In this document: positions 25,747 to 33,699 of the stretch, in pieces
How the letters are laid out: every line of letters starts with the position of its first letter
Numbering within the stretch: the stretch's first letter is position 1
Origin: an archaeon
GTDB taxonomy: Archaea > Thermoproteota > Nitrososphaeria > Nitrososphaerales > Gagatemarchaeaceae
Direction: 5' to 3'
NCBI GenBank assembly: GCA_902812495.1
Contig: CADDZR010000008.1
Location: 1 to 64,000 of the forward strand
Length of the DNA stretch: 64,000 nt
The notes under the pieces: model-generated
The model's database searches: none
What the model saw: only the letters and a program-made list of their open reading frames with translations
What the model was told of the DNA's origin: nothing
Program-made: the position numbers and the translations under genes

Positions 25747-26507
25747 CTTATGTAGCCAGGCCTTCTTTCCTTATCTGCTTCCTGAGCTTGCTCCCTACTC
25801 CGCTCAGCAATCTTCTGGAGCTGGCTTACAAGCTTCCTTGTTTCCTCAGCCTTACTCTTTATCTTTGTCATGTCAAACTTTATCCCAGCTACCCTTGATA
25901 GTGCTTCAAGAACAGACTGTGAGGCATTTGCATCCAGCACATATCCGGATGTTTCGCCAAGAAGGCATGCACCCCTTATCTTGTGCAGGGAAGCCATTCC
26001 AACTACAACACCGTTCATGCCTGTTATTGCACCCTCGTTCATTGTTGTTATTCCATGCTCAACAAGCCTTGCAAGCATCTTCCTGTCTGTTGCTGCGCCA
26101 AATACCTTCGGGACTGTTGGGAAGTAACCTGTTATGTATGCTGCTAAGGCATAAACTTCTCTCACACCAGCTTTTTTAGCTATCTTGACAACCTTCTCGC
26201 AGAGGAGATATTCATCTGAGGTGTCTGCTGGCTGTGCATCTGATGTAAATATCAGAACTGCTCTTCCATTTTCAGCCTTAGCATAAAACAGCTCTGCCTT
26301 TGGTGGTTCTACTGTTCCGTCCACCTTTATGTTAACTTGTGGAGGGAAAGTGTCGCACCTGTACTCGGCTATTTTCTTTGCGTTCAAGACAGCAATTAAA
26401 TAATCTGCGCCTATCTTTCCAACAAAACCACTTCCAGGAAGACCACATACAAGTAAAGCGTTACTCTCCTTAGGCGTCTCGAGGACAACACTTTTAGTTA
26501 GGGTCAT
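25743..26507 (-). CDS. PAC2-family protein (proteasome assembly chaperone-like)
   Basis: Protein of 254 residues with the PAC2 fold: LLVCGLPGSGFVGKIGADYL near the start and GAITGMNGVVVGMASLHKI in the middle. Archaeal PbaA/PbaB and eukaryotic PAC2 belong to this family and chaperone proteasome assembly. The C-terminal 45 residues are charged and helical. The end GYIS is not a clean HbYX motif, so docking into the alpha-ring pocket is uncertain. Its start overlaps the end of the PDCD5-like gene by four bases, so the two are co-translated. Proteasome beta genes lie 6 and 11 kb away. Confidence 0.87.
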   Translation of the reverse strand: MTLTKSVVLETPKESNALLVCGLPGSGFVGKIGADYLIAVLNAKKIAEYRCDTFPPQVNIKVDGTVEPPKAELFYAKAENGRAVLIFTSDAQPADTSDEYLLCEKVVKIAKKAGVREVYALAAYITGYFPTVPKVFGAATDRKMLARLVEHGITTMNEGAITGMNGVVVGMASLHKIRGACLLGETSGYVLDANASQSVLEALSRVAGIKFDMTKIKSKAEETRKLVSQLQKIAERSREQAQEADKERRPGYIS

Positions 26508-26881
26508 GCCTCCTCACTTCTCTGCCTTAGCTTCTCACTTAGGTCAACAAGCTTGCCCTTCTCCTGTATCTTTATCGATGTCTCGAGGCTGAACCTAAGG
26601 CCGATCTGCCTGAAAAGTGAATAAAGTTCGCCGCCACTTATTTTTCCAGATATCTTCCCGCTCTTTATCAAGTCTGCAAGTTGCTTCACAACTTCCTCTG
26701 TCTCCTTTGGATAGTTTGCGTAGGCTGCGTCAAGAACCTCCTTTCCCCTGTCGTACAGCAGTTCCTCAACAACCTCCCTGTCTGTCTTCTCCTTCTTCTG
26801 TATGGATGCAAGCCTCGCCTTCCTGATGAGCTCACTCAGCTTTTTCTGTTCTATTAGCTTGAGCTCAATATCTTCTTCCAA
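26504..26881 (-). CDS. PDCD5/TFAR19-like small basic protein
   Basis: Product of 125 residues, helical and highly charged. The N-terminal half is coiled-coil-like (KKLSELIRKARLASIQKKEK). The core pattern KQLADLIKSGKISGKISGGEL followed by YSLFRQIG resembles the archaeal/eukaryotic PDCD5 core (QLxxLxxxGxI-KIxDxxLxxLL). PDCD5 family members bind double-stranded DNA or the chaperonin. The match is by pattern only and I am not certain. The start is TTG 26881 with GAGGAG upstream. It is coupled to the PAC2 gene. Confidence 0.55.
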   Translation of the reverse strand: MEEDIELKLIEQKKLSELIRKARLASIQKKEKTDREVVEELLYDRGKEVLDAAYANYPKETEEVVKQLADLIKSGKISGKISGGELYSLFRQIGLRFSLETSIKIQEKGKLVDLSEKLRQRSEEA

Positions 26882-26967
26882 TTCTATCTTCTACTCCTCT
26901 AAGCCTACAATAAAATAGTTGCTAATTAACAGATTACTAAGCTTTTTCTAGTTTAGGTAATTTTATT
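26882..26967 (-). promoter_or_regulatory. Promoter of the PDCD5-like/PAC2 pair
   Basis: This 86-bp gap has no gene. On the minus strand CTATTTTATTG lies about 30 bp before the TTG start of the PDCD5-like gene, and AGAGGAG lies about 11 bp before that start. The half next to the ferredoxin stop is A/T-rich and may serve as a terminator for the ferredoxin gene. Confidence 0.4.
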
Positions 26968-27408
26968 CTATGGCTGTGTTATCTTTATACACTGTGTTGG
27001 GCAGCTCGTCTCGCATGCCATGCAGAAGATACAATCGTTCTCCCTGATAGGGTCTGATTTGTCGCACCTATACTGGTCCCATTCTGGTGTTCCTGGTTCA
27101 ACTGGCTTATCCTTCCCAGTACCCGCCTGGCCTGGATTTAGTGCCCACTCAAATACGAATACTGGGCAGACGTCCATGCAAACACCATCAGCAACGCAGT
27201 TCTCCCAGTCGACAGCAACCTGTGTTCCATGTATGCCGTTTGAAGTGGGATACGGCTTGCCCTCTGCATCATATCTTGTCATACCTCCAGCCCTGACTTT
27301 GTGACCGTTATGCTCTCCTGTTACAGGATATTCATTCGGCTTCTGGAGAAAGTCCCTGTCTATTGGCTTTGTCTTGTAACCAATATCCCTAACCAACTCT
27401 ATCAGCAT
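26968..27408 (-). CDS. Zinc-containing 7Fe ferredoxin
   Basis: Electron carrier of 146 residues. The C-terminal half has two cluster motifs: CVADGVCMDVCP, with Asp in place of the second Cys as in Sulfolobus [3Fe-4S] clusters, and CIFCMACETSCP for [4Fe-4S]. The N-terminal extension has GEHNGHKV with histidines placed as in the zinc site of Sulfolobus and Thermoplasma ferredoxins. It is longer than the Sulfolobus protein because of an insert between the two motifs (about residues 92-117). It is a likely electron acceptor for 2-oxoacid:ferredoxin oxidoreductases. The ATG at 27408 is about 23 bp from a TATA element. Confidence 0.92.
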   Translation of the reverse strand: MLIELVRDIGYKTKPIDRDFLQKPNEYPVTGEHNGHKVRAGGMTRYDAEGKPYPTSNGIHGTQVAVDWENCVADGVCMDVCPVFVFEWALNPGQAGTGKDKPVEPGTPEWDQYRCDKSDPIRENDCIFCMACETSCPTQCIKITQP

Positions 27409-27425
27409 CCCGCTAAAATATCCCT

Positions 27426-27435
27426 GATATAAATC
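27426..27435 (-). promoter_or_regulatory. TATA element of the ferredoxin gene
   Basis: GATTTATATC on the minus strand, about 23 bp upstream of the ferredoxin ATG at 27408. No ribosome-binding site lies between, so the mRNA is probably leaderless. It lies between the stop codon of rpiA (27442) and the ferredoxin start. Confidence 0.45.
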
Positions 27436-27441
27436 CTATCC

Positions 27442-28113
27442 CTACTTCATTACAGTATAGCTCCCTTCTTTTTCTAAAACAAATACCTTATCTGGTTTCT
27501 TTGTGAATATTCCTGTCTCAACAACTCCTGGAATCCTCTTGATGGATGCCTCGAGCTCAGCAGGCCTTTCCACATGTTTGAAATATGTGTCAAGTATCAT
27601 ATTGCAATTCTCAGTGAAATAAGGATAGCCCTTCTCATTGACCCTGAGCTCCGGCCTTCCGTTCATATCAAGGAGTTTCCTCTTAACATAGTTAATCCCG
27701 AATGGCGAGACCTCCACAGGCACAGGTACGTCTTTTTCGCAAAGCTTCCCTACTACCTTCTTGTCCGAGACAACTATGTAAACCTTCCTTGAAAAATTAA
27801 TCAATATCTTCTCTCTTAAAAGAGCACCCCCGCCTCCCTTTATCATGTTCAGCTCTTTATCAACCTGGTCTGCTCCATCAATCGTAAGGTCGACTTCCCC
27901 GTGAAGTTCCGTGCATATCATGCCAAGCTGCTCTGCAACAAACCCTATCTGCTTTGAAGTAGGAACGCAGAGCTTTTTTTCTGCAATTTTTATTCTTCTT
28001 ATGAGGGAAGCAACTGTAGAGCCACTTCCAAGACCTATAACTTCTGCCTTACTTACCTCTTCCAAAAGTTCTGAAGCAAGCTTGTTTATTGCCTTCTCGT
28101 AACCCTCTTTCAA
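27442..28113 (-). CDS. rpiA: Ribose-5-phosphate isomerase A
   Basis: Interconverts ribose 5-phosphate and ribulose 5-phosphate, supplying ribose for nucleotides. The 223-residue product has the family blocks GLGSGSTVASLIRRI (phosphate loop), TIDGADQVDKELNMIKGGG with the catalytic Asp, and ALLREKI. Length is normal. The start overlaps the end of the upstream coiled-coil gene by four bases, so translation is coupled. Confidence 0.96.
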   Translation of the reverse strand: MKEGYEKAINKLASELLEEVSKAEVIGLGSGSTVASLIRRIKIAEKKLCVPTSKQIGFVAEQLGMICTELHGEVDLTIDGADQVDKELNMIKGGGGALLREKILINFSRKVYIVVSDKKVVGKLCEKDVPVPVEVSPFGINYVKRKLLDMNGRPELRVNEKGYPYFTENCNMILDTYFKHVERPAELEASIKRIPGVVETGIFTKKPDKVFVLEKEGSYTVMK

Positions 28114-28766
28114 CTCTCTTCCTTTTTCTCTATGTCTATCTGCTCAAGCTTTGAGAGTGCCTCCATTATTTCCTGCCTCAGCTGCATCACCTTCCTCTCA
28201 GGCTCAGGCAGCTCCTGCCTTGTTTTCTTCTGGACGACCTCCTCCAGCTCTTCTGCCTGTTCCGGCTTTGCCTCTTTTAATTGCTCTACATTCTGAACAC
28301 TTGAGAAAGCACCAAGCCTCTGCTTTGCTTCATCAAGCCTTGCTTCTATGTTCTGTATCTTGTTCTGAAATAGCGAGAGAAGCTCGTCCCTCAGCCTCTC
28401 TAGCTCCCCAACCTCAACGTAAAGCTCTGCATCTTTCAGCTTTGTTTCTATCTGCCTTATCTGGTCGCTGTACCTCTTCGATATCATCTCCCTCTCTTCC
28501 TTTGTTATCCTTCCCTCACTCTCCGCCTCATATATCCTCATCAGGGCAGAGGAGAGCAGGTCCCTCTCAACCATCAGCGTTCTCATCTCCCTCTTCTTTC
28601 TTTCAAGCTCTTCCAAAGGAACATACTTCTTCCTCTCTACACCTCTCTCATCTCTAACAACAACCCTCTTCACTGGCTCAGCCTTTCTTACAAGGAAGAA
28701 GTATGCTAATCCAAAACCTGAACCTGCTCCTATAATTGCTGCAAGCGAAACCTGGAGTATATCCAT
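28110..28766 (-). CDS. Membrane-anchored coiled-coil protein, unknown function
   Basis: Product of 218 residues not assigned to a family. It has one N-terminal membrane segment (about residues 4-26, GSGFGLAYFFLV), a basic stretch (RKAEPVKRVVVRDERG), and then a long Glu/Lys/Arg/Gln-rich region to about residue 145 that should form coiled coil, with a second helical segment at the end. The long arm would lie in the cytoplasm. It sits between lsm and rpiA in a same-strand run. The architecture would suit a membrane scaffold or tether; no function is claimed. Confidence 0.8.
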   Translation of the reverse strand: MDILQVSLAAIIGAGSGFGLAYFFLVRKAEPVKRVVVRDERGVERKKYVPLEELERKKREMRTLMVERDLLSSALMRIYEAESEGRITKEEREMISKRYSDQIRQIETKLKDAELYVEVGELERLRDELLSLFQNKIQNIEARLDEAKQRLGAFSSVQNVEQLKEAKPEQAEELEEVVQKKTRQELPEPERKVMQLRQEIMEALSKLEQIDIEKKEES

Positions 28767-28772
28767 CTCGTA

Positions 28773-29003
28773 TCAGCTTGGGGGTGGAGATATCATTATT
28801 ATGTTGTCTCCCCTTACTATGAGTGTTCCAAGGGCGTTCGACTTCCCATCTTCAAGTATCTCCTCAGCTGTCTCAAGGGAGAGGTTCATGTGCTGGTCGA
28901 AACCCTGTAGAACACCCCTTATTACCTTGCCTCCCTTCAGCTTTATCAGTACAACCTTTCCGAGGCTCTCATCCAGTATCTTTACTGCCATGTCCACTGC
29001 CAT
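28773..29003 (-). CDS. lsm: Archaeal Sm-like RNA-binding protein (SmAP/LSm)
   Basis: Small ring-forming RNA-binding protein of the Sm/LSm family, 76 residues. The Sm1 motif region (GKVVLIKLKGGKVIRGVLQGFDQHMNLSL) and the Sm2 motif (GTLIVRGDNIIMI, with RGDN) are both intact. Such proteins form heptamers that bind U-rich RNA. The minus-strand AAAATATAG at 29028-29036 is about 28 bp before the ATG, fitting a leaderless mRNA. It is divergent from the PUA-domain gene. Confidence 0.95.
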   Translation of the reverse strand: MAVDMAVKILDESLGKVVLIKLKGGKVIRGVLQGFDQHMNLSLETAEEILEDGKSNALGTLIVRGDNIIMISPPPS

Positions 29004-29114
29004 ATTTCTCTACACTTGTTCAGGAGCTATATTTTGTAGATTATTTAAGCGGTGGGGTTCCTCATACATGGAGAACTACAACCTTTAAATCACATTCAGA
29101 ATACATTTAACACA
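29004..29114. promoter_or_regulatory. Divergent promoters of lsm and the PUA-domain gene
   Basis: Two separate TATA-like elements are visible. TTTAAAT at 29084-29090 (plus) lies 28 bp before the TTG start at 29115, and AAAATATAG on the minus strand (29028-29036) lies about 28 bp before the lsm ATG. Both arrangements give leaderless transcripts. The middle of the gap holds nothing I recognise. Confidence 0.5.
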
Positions 29115-29594
29115 TTGAAAAAGTGGATTCTCTCTAAGCACGACTCGGAAGCAGTGATATCAGAAATAGAAAGGTCAATCTCGAAGGAGCTCAATCTTCC
29201 TAAGTCTGCGCAAGTTACCTTTATCCAGCCAAGGGAGGATGCCAAGTTTGCTCTAATAGGGGAACTAACATTCATAGCCATAGAAAATGGATATGTTCCA
29301 TTTCTTGGGTCGCAGCAGGCTGTCTCTCTCCTCCCATCAGTCACCGTCGACTCGGGTGCAATAAAATTCATACTCAATGGCGCGGATGTCATGAGGCCAG
29401 GTATTGTAAAGTATGAGAGCTGGGGAGATGCCGGAAGGCTACTTGCCGTGAGGGAAGAAGTAAAGGGAAGGGCAATTGCAGTCGGAAAGGCAACTGTGAA
29501 AAGTGAGGATATGGAATCAATAAAAAAAGGACAATGTGTCAAGAACATTCACTATGTTGGGGACAGGTACTGGAATATATACAAGCTTGTCTAA
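29115..29594 (+). CDS. PUA-domain RNA-binding protein (MCT-1-like)
   Basis: Product of 159 residues. The C-terminal half is a PUA domain: VDSGAIKFILNGADVMRPGI, then VKGRAIAVGKATVKSEDM and KGQCVKNIHYVGDRYW, the same order as in MCT-1 and its archaeal relatives. The N-terminal domain (ILSKHDSEAVISEIERSI) matches their pre-PUA domain. Related proteins work in translation (ribosome recycling/re-initiation in eukaryotes). I start it at TTG 29115, 28 bp from the TATA element; longer readings upstream would add unrelated sequence across the promoter. Confidence 0.85.
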   Translation: MKKWILSKHDSEAVISEIERSISKELNLPKSAQVTFIQPREDAKFALIGELTFIAIENGYVPFLGSQQAVSLLPSVTVDSGAIKFILNGADVMRPGIVKYESWGDAGRLLAVREEVKGRAIAVGKATVKSEDMESIKKGQCVKNIHYVGDRYWNIYKLV

Positions 29595-29624
29595 AGGTTT
29601 ACGGTCTGTCCTAATATTTGCTAT

Positions 29625-29640
29625 GTTTATCCTTAATAAT
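29625..29640 (+). promoter_or_regulatory. TATA region of sepF
   Basis: GTTTATCCTTAATAAT lies 20-35 bp before the GTG start of sepF, and no ribosome-binding site intervenes, so a leaderless mRNA is expected. Confidence 0.4.
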
Positions 29641-29659
29641 GGGCTGGTGCTAATATCAA

Positions 29660-29971
29660 GTGTCAGAGAGTTTGTCGTCCCAGACTTTCGGAAGTGGTGA
29701 GAGTGAGAAGCCAGGCGAGGGCTACCTCCTTAAGGCTGTTCCACTGAAGAGCATAGAGGACGTAGCAAAGATAGAGAAGGACGTTCAGAACAGGACAATC
29801 GTTATACTGAAGGTAACACCCCTTGCTCAAAAGAGCCTAGAGGAGTTAAAGTCTACTATAGAGCAGCTTTACGAGTTTGCAACATCCATAGGAGGGGATA
29901 TAGCAAGGCTTGGGGAAGAAAGGATTGTTATAACACCCCCAGGTATAAGGATCTGGAGGGGTATTCAGTAA
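29660..29971 (+). CDS. sepF: SepF-like cell division protein
   Basis: Protein of 103 residues with the SepF (DUF552) core: KAVPLKSIEDVAKIEKDV, IVILKVTPL and IARLGEERIVITPPGIRI. In archaea with FtsZ, SepF anchors the FtsZ ring to the membrane through an N-terminal amphipathic stretch. Here the first 20 residues are Ser/Gly/Glu-rich and not strongly amphipathic, so membrane binding may differ. No FtsZ or Cdv gene is in the window. The end overlaps the convergent aCPSF1 gene by seven bases. Confidence 0.87.
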   Translation: MSESLSSQTFGSGESEKPGEGYLLKAVPLKSIEDVAKIEKDVQNRTIVILKVTPLAQKSLEELKSTIEQLYEFATSIGGDIARLGEERIVITPPGIRIWRGIQ

Positions 29972-31878
29972 AGCCTTACTGCTTCCTGGACTGCAGGATG
30001 GATTGCAGGGATTCTGTATATTCTCTGTATTGCATATGCAAGGTTCTCTGTCTTCCTTTTCTCACCATGATTCACTATAACAAGCTGTAACTTTGGCCTC
30101 ATCTTCCCTACAAACCTTATTATCTGGTTGTAGTCACTGTGTCCAGAGAAACCCTCAACCTTCTGTACCTTACATTTTATGTCAACTATCTTTATCTTCC
30201 CTGTCTCGTCAACCAAGCTTGCCTGCTGGGCTCCGTCTAGCACCCTTCTTCCAAGTGTTCCCTGAACCTGATATGAAACAAAAAGTATCTTGTTCCTTTC
30301 AACAGGGGCTATACTCTCAAAGTATTGCAGGACAGGCCCTCCTTCAAGCATTCCAGAAGTCGCCATTATTATTGCTGGGCCTTCCCTGAGTGCCTCATCT
30401 CTGTTTGATGGGTGCTCTATTTCTGTAAAATATTCTGAAGTAAATGGGTTGAGGTTATCCTCAAGTATCTTTGTCCTCAGCTCCCTCGAAAGGTACTCTG
30501 CGAAAGAGACATGTATTGCTGTTGCCTCCGAGATCATGCCCTCTATGAAAACAGGTGCCTCTATCATTAACTTGTTCTTCATGTAGTTATCTATGACAAG
30601 GAGTATCTCCTGTGCCCTTCCAACAGCGGGTATTGGTATGAGTACCTTTCCTCCCTCAGCCAGAGTCTGGTTTATCGAGTTCACAAAGTTCATCTCTACC
30701 TCCTCCCTCATCGGCATTATATCCTCCTTTGCTCCGTAAGTGCTCTCAGTTATCAGCGTTTCAACCCTTGGGTAGTTCCAAGTTGCCGAATCAAAAAGCT
30801 GTGTCTTTCCAAACTTGTAGTCCCCAGTATAAACAATGTTATGCGTTCCCTCACCTATGTGGAGGTGAACTGTTGCTGAGCCAAGTATGTGGCCTGCATT
30901 ATTCAGGACAAGCTTTATGTCTGGTGTTATATCCGTAACAAGGCCGTACGGTAATGTTATCGTATGCTGTATCATCTCTCTAATATCTTTCTGGTCGTAG
31001 ATTATCCTTCCTCCTTCCATCTGTGCAACCTTGACAAAGTCGTTCTGAAGGAGGACCATGAGGGGAAGGGTTGGCTCAGTGCAGTAAACAGGTCCTTCGT
31101 ATCCATATTTGAAGAGTGCAGGAAGGAAGCCCATGTGGTCAAGGTGTGCGTGGCTTATTATAACAGCATCTATATCAGATGGGCCGATATCTGCCCAGTC
31201 AAGTCTTGGGAATGCATCCCAGCTGTTCTTGGCGCCTGGGTGTATGCCGCAGTCAAGCAGTACCTTGCTCTCCGACGTCTCAACAAGTATGCAGGACCTT
31301 CCAACCTCTTGGAATGCTCCGAGTGTCTTTATTGTCACATGCTCCGAAGAGAGCATCCTTGGTCTGAAAATTGCCTCGCCAAGGTCCTTCAGGAACCTCT
31401 CCCTCTTTTCCGTATCCGACTTCAGAGCAAAGTAAACACTCTGTATTGCAGAGGACTGTACATGCGGTGCCTTCCTTACCCTTATCTTCCACCCTGTTTC
31501 CTCTATCAGCTTGCCAAGGTCATAACCGCTCTCCTGAGACATTGCCTTTGGGTTTGTTGCCTCAACAGTCACCTCTCCCAAGACATCATCAAAGAAATAA
31601 CCCGTTACATCTGCTTCCTGAGGCACATTTCTTTCCAGTATTGCCCTTGCCTCGGCCTCCTGTTTCCTTATTGATTTCTCTGTCCTTGTAACAACCCTTT
31701 TTTTCAGTGTGTTTACAATTTCAGAGATCAGGTAGCTGTTCCTATGAAGAAAAGCAGGGTTCTTTGTGTAAATTGCAATTCTCGGTCCCTCGTACTCTAT
31801 CCTTGTTATTCCAGCTTCCGCTGGGATTGTGTTTAGAATTGTACTCATCATTCCTACTGTATTTTCTTTCTGTCCCAA
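29965..31878 (-). CDS. aCPSF1 (FttA), beta-CASP ribonuclease of transcription termination
   Basis: Archaeal CPSF73-like nuclease, 637 residues. It has N-terminal KH domains (to about residue 150), a metallo-beta-lactamase core with SHAHLDHMGFLP, GHILGSA and YTGDYKFG, a beta-CASP region, and a C-terminal RMMBL part with SGHSDYNQI and VNHGE. In archaea this enzyme cuts nascent RNA and drives factor-dependent termination. The longest reading starts at TTG 31878, three bases after the psmB stop; ATGs nine and ten codons later are equally plausible starts. It is probably co-transcribed with the proteasome beta gene. Confidence 0.95.
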   Translation of the reverse strand: MGQKENTVGMMSTILNTIPAEAGITRIEYEGPRIAIYTKNPAFLHRNSYLISEIVNTLKKRVVTRTEKSIRKQEAEARAILERNVPQEADVTGYFFDDVLGEVTVEATNPKAMSQESGYDLGKLIEETGWKIRVRKAPHVQSSAIQSVYFALKSDTEKRERFLKDLGEAIFRPRMLSSEHVTIKTLGAFQEVGRSCILVETSESKVLLDCGIHPGAKNSWDAFPRLDWADIGPSDIDAVIISHAHLDHMGFLPALFKYGYEGPVYCTEPTLPLMVLLQNDFVKVAQMEGGRIIYDQKDIREMIQHTITLPYGLVTDITPDIKLVLNNAGHILGSATVHLHIGEGTHNIVYTGDYKFGKTQLFDSATWNYPRVETLITESTYGAKEDIMPMREEVEMNFVNSINQTLAEGGKVLIPIPAVGRAQEILLVIDNYMKNKLMIEAPVFIEGMISEATAIHVSFAEYLSRELRTKILEDNLNPFTSEYFTEIEHPSNRDEALREGPAIIMATSGMLEGGPVLQYFESIAPVERNKILFVSYQVQGTLGRRVLDGAQQASLVDETGKIKIVDIKCKVQKVEGFSGHSDYNQIIRFVGKMRPKLQLVIVNHGEKRKTENLAYAIQRIYRIPAIHPAVQEAVRLY

Positions 31879-31881
31879 ACC

Positions 31882-32550
31882 CTAATTCTGACTTGAAAAC
31901 ATTGAAAGAAGCTTTTCCTTTTCCTGCTCCCCTATCTCCCTGAACCCGGACTTGTCTATTATTGCAATGTCAAAGTGGTCCCCAGTTGCAATGTTCCTTC
32001 TCATTGCAGCAATTATCGCCTTTGCAGCAAGTGGATAAGCCTTTGAGACAGGCATACCCTCCTTGTACTCTGCCTCAAGTACACCAAAGGCAACTGGAGA
32101 TCCGCTTCCAGTTGCTGTCATTTTCTCCATAGTAACAGAGCCAAAGAAGTCAACGCTGTAAATTGAAGGCCCTGAGCTATCGTAACCTCCAACAAGAACA
32201 TCAGCAATATAGGGATACAGCCTCGATGAAAACATTACGTTTGAAAGTATTCTTGCTGCCGATTTAACAGGCATCAACCTGTTTCTCTCTATCCTGTAGA
32301 GGTTTGCGTAGTATTTCAAAATGTCGACCACATTCTGGGCATCAGCAACACCACCGGATATCGTTAATGCTATATTGCTATCTATCTGTATAAGCTTCTT
32401 TCCCCTCTTGTGTGCTATAAAGCCTCCCTGCGTTACCCTCGTATCCGTTGCCAGCACAACACCGTCGCTGCAAACCAGTCCAACAGTTGTTGTGCCGTGG
32501 TAGTATGCAGCACCATGCACACCCTTCAAAACCTTTTCTCTCATACTCAT
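31882..32550 (-). CDS. psmB: Proteasome beta subunit, catalytic
   Basis: Active beta subunit of the 20S proteasome, 222 residues. A 19-residue propeptide ends in HG, and the mature protein begins with Thr20 (TTTVGLV). With Thr20 as Thr1, the catalytic Asp17 (Asp36, ATDTR), Arg19 and Lys33 (Lys52) are all in place. SGS near mature position 129 is also conserved. A paralogue lacking Thr1 is encoded at 37188, so the beta ring is probably mixed. It lies directly upstream of aCPSF1 on the same strand. Confidence 0.96.
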   Translation of the reverse strand: MSMREKVLKGVHGAAYYHGTTTVGLVCSDGVVLATDTRVTQGGFIAHKRGKKLIQIDSNIALTISGGVADAQNVVDILKYYANLYRIERNRLMPVKSAARILSNVMFSSRLYPYIADVLVGGYDSSGPSIYSVDFFGSVTMEKMTATGSGSPVAFGVLEAEYKEGMPVSKAYPLAAKAIIAAMRRNIATGDHFDIAIIDKSGFREIGEQEKEKLLSMFSSQN

Positions 32551-32634
32551 TATAACTCACAAATCCAGGCTTTACGCCTATTTCTCCCTATACAACCTAT
32601 GTCTTATTATACGTTTCGAGAAGTATCCAAGAGA

Positions 32635-32641
32635 TTTAAAT
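32635..32641 (+). promoter_or_regulatory. TATA element of the G1P dehydrogenase gene
   Basis: TTTAAAT, centred 27 bp before the GTG at 32665, preceded by a purine-rich AAGAGA-type stretch that could be the BRE. Its spacing was used to choose the start codon. Confidence 0.5.
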
Positions 32642-32664
32642 CGTTATCATTTCGGATTCAAAAT

Positions 32665-33699
32665 GTGGTGAAGAGCCAGCACCTCATGGAGCTTCCGACA
32701 AAGATACTCATAGGTGAGGGTGTGATAGAGAAGCTTGGAAGCTTTGTAGAGGAAACCTCAAGCTCAAGGAAAATTCTTGTCGTTTCAGGAAAGAACGTCA
32801 GGGAGGCACTTCGTGACAGGGTTGAATCCTCAATACCGAGAATGAAGTGGATAGAGGTTACAGAGCCCGACATTAAGAATGTTGAGATTGTCGTCAGGGA
32901 ATCGAGGGATGCTGGCTCTGTTGTTGGGATAGGTGGAGGAAAGAGTGTGGATGTTGCAAAGCTTGCTGCATCCTTTGTTGGTCTCAGATTCTACAGCGTT
33001 CCGACGAGCGCTTCCCACGACGGCATAGCGAGCCCGTTTGCAAGCTTGAGAGGAACTTCGAGGCCATACTCTGAAAAGGCGAAACCACCTTACGGCATAC
33101 TTGCTGACGTTGAGATAATTGCTTCAGCACCTAGGAGGCTCCTCGCCTCTGGATGTGGCGACCTTGTTTCAAAACTCACAGCTGTCAAGGACTGGCAGCT
33201 TGCAAGGGATGAGAAAGGCGAGTACTACGGGAACTATGCTGCTAGCCTGGCGCTGATGAGTGCAAGTGTTGTTCTCTCTTCAAAAAATCTCCAACCATAT
33301 AGCATCGGAACTGTCAGGGACATAGTTGAGGCACTTATAAGCGCGGGCGTTGCGGCAGGCATAGCAGGGAGCTCAAGACCATGCAGCGGGTCTGAACATC
33401 TCTTCAGCCACTATCTAGAGCTGATAGCACCAGGAAAAGGTCTTCACGGAGAGAAGTGCGGCATAGGTACGATTATGATGGCAAAGCTCCATGGGCTTGA
33501 TTGGGAGAAAGTTAAAGAATCCCTGGCAAGGTTTGGGGCACCTGTTTCTGCAAGGCAAATAGGCATTACAGATGAGCAGGTTGTGGAGTCCCTTCTAAAC
33601 GCTTCATCTGTAAGACCGGAAAGGTACACAATACTCTCAAAGGTGAAGCTAACAAGGGAAACTGCTTACGAGTTAGCACACTCAACAGAGGTTATCTAG
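32665..33699 (+). CDS. egsA: Glycerol-1-phosphate dehydrogenase
   Basis: Makes sn-glycerol 1-phosphate from dihydroxyacetone phosphate, setting the stereochemistry of archaeal membrane lipids. The start is GTG 32665 (or 32668), 27 bp after a TATA element; an open frame continues upstream to 32410 but has no homologous content. The product has 344 residues. Family blocks are MELPTKILIGEG, GGGKSVDVAK, PTSASHDGIASPFA and the zinc ligands in SGSEHLFSH and LHGEKCGIG. It is a marker gene that firmly identifies the DNA as archaeal. It overlaps the convergent FKBP gene by four bases. Confidence 0.95.
   Translation: MVKSQHLMELPTKILIGEGVIEKLGSFVEETSSSRKILVVSGKNVREALRDRVESSIPRMKWIEVTEPDIKNVEIVVRESRDAGSVVGIGGGKSVDVAKLAASFVGLRFYSVPTSASHDGIASPFASLRGTSRPYSEKAKPPYGILADVEIIASAPRRLLASGCGDLVSKLTAVKDWQLARDEKGEYYGNYAASLALMSASVVLSSKNLQPYSIGTVRDIVEALISAGVAAGIAGSSRPCSGSEHLFSHYLELIAPGKGLHGEKCGIGTIMMAKLHGLDWEKVKESLARFGAPVSARQIGITDEQVVESLLNASSVRPERYTILSKVKLTRETAYELAHSTEVI

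Noticed and set aside
30964-31674. Long plus-strand open frame of 236 codons opposite aCPSF1
   Set aside because: It lies wholly antisense to a well-conserved gene, its translation is Leu/Cys/Tyr-rich without domains, and such shadows are expected from this codon usage.
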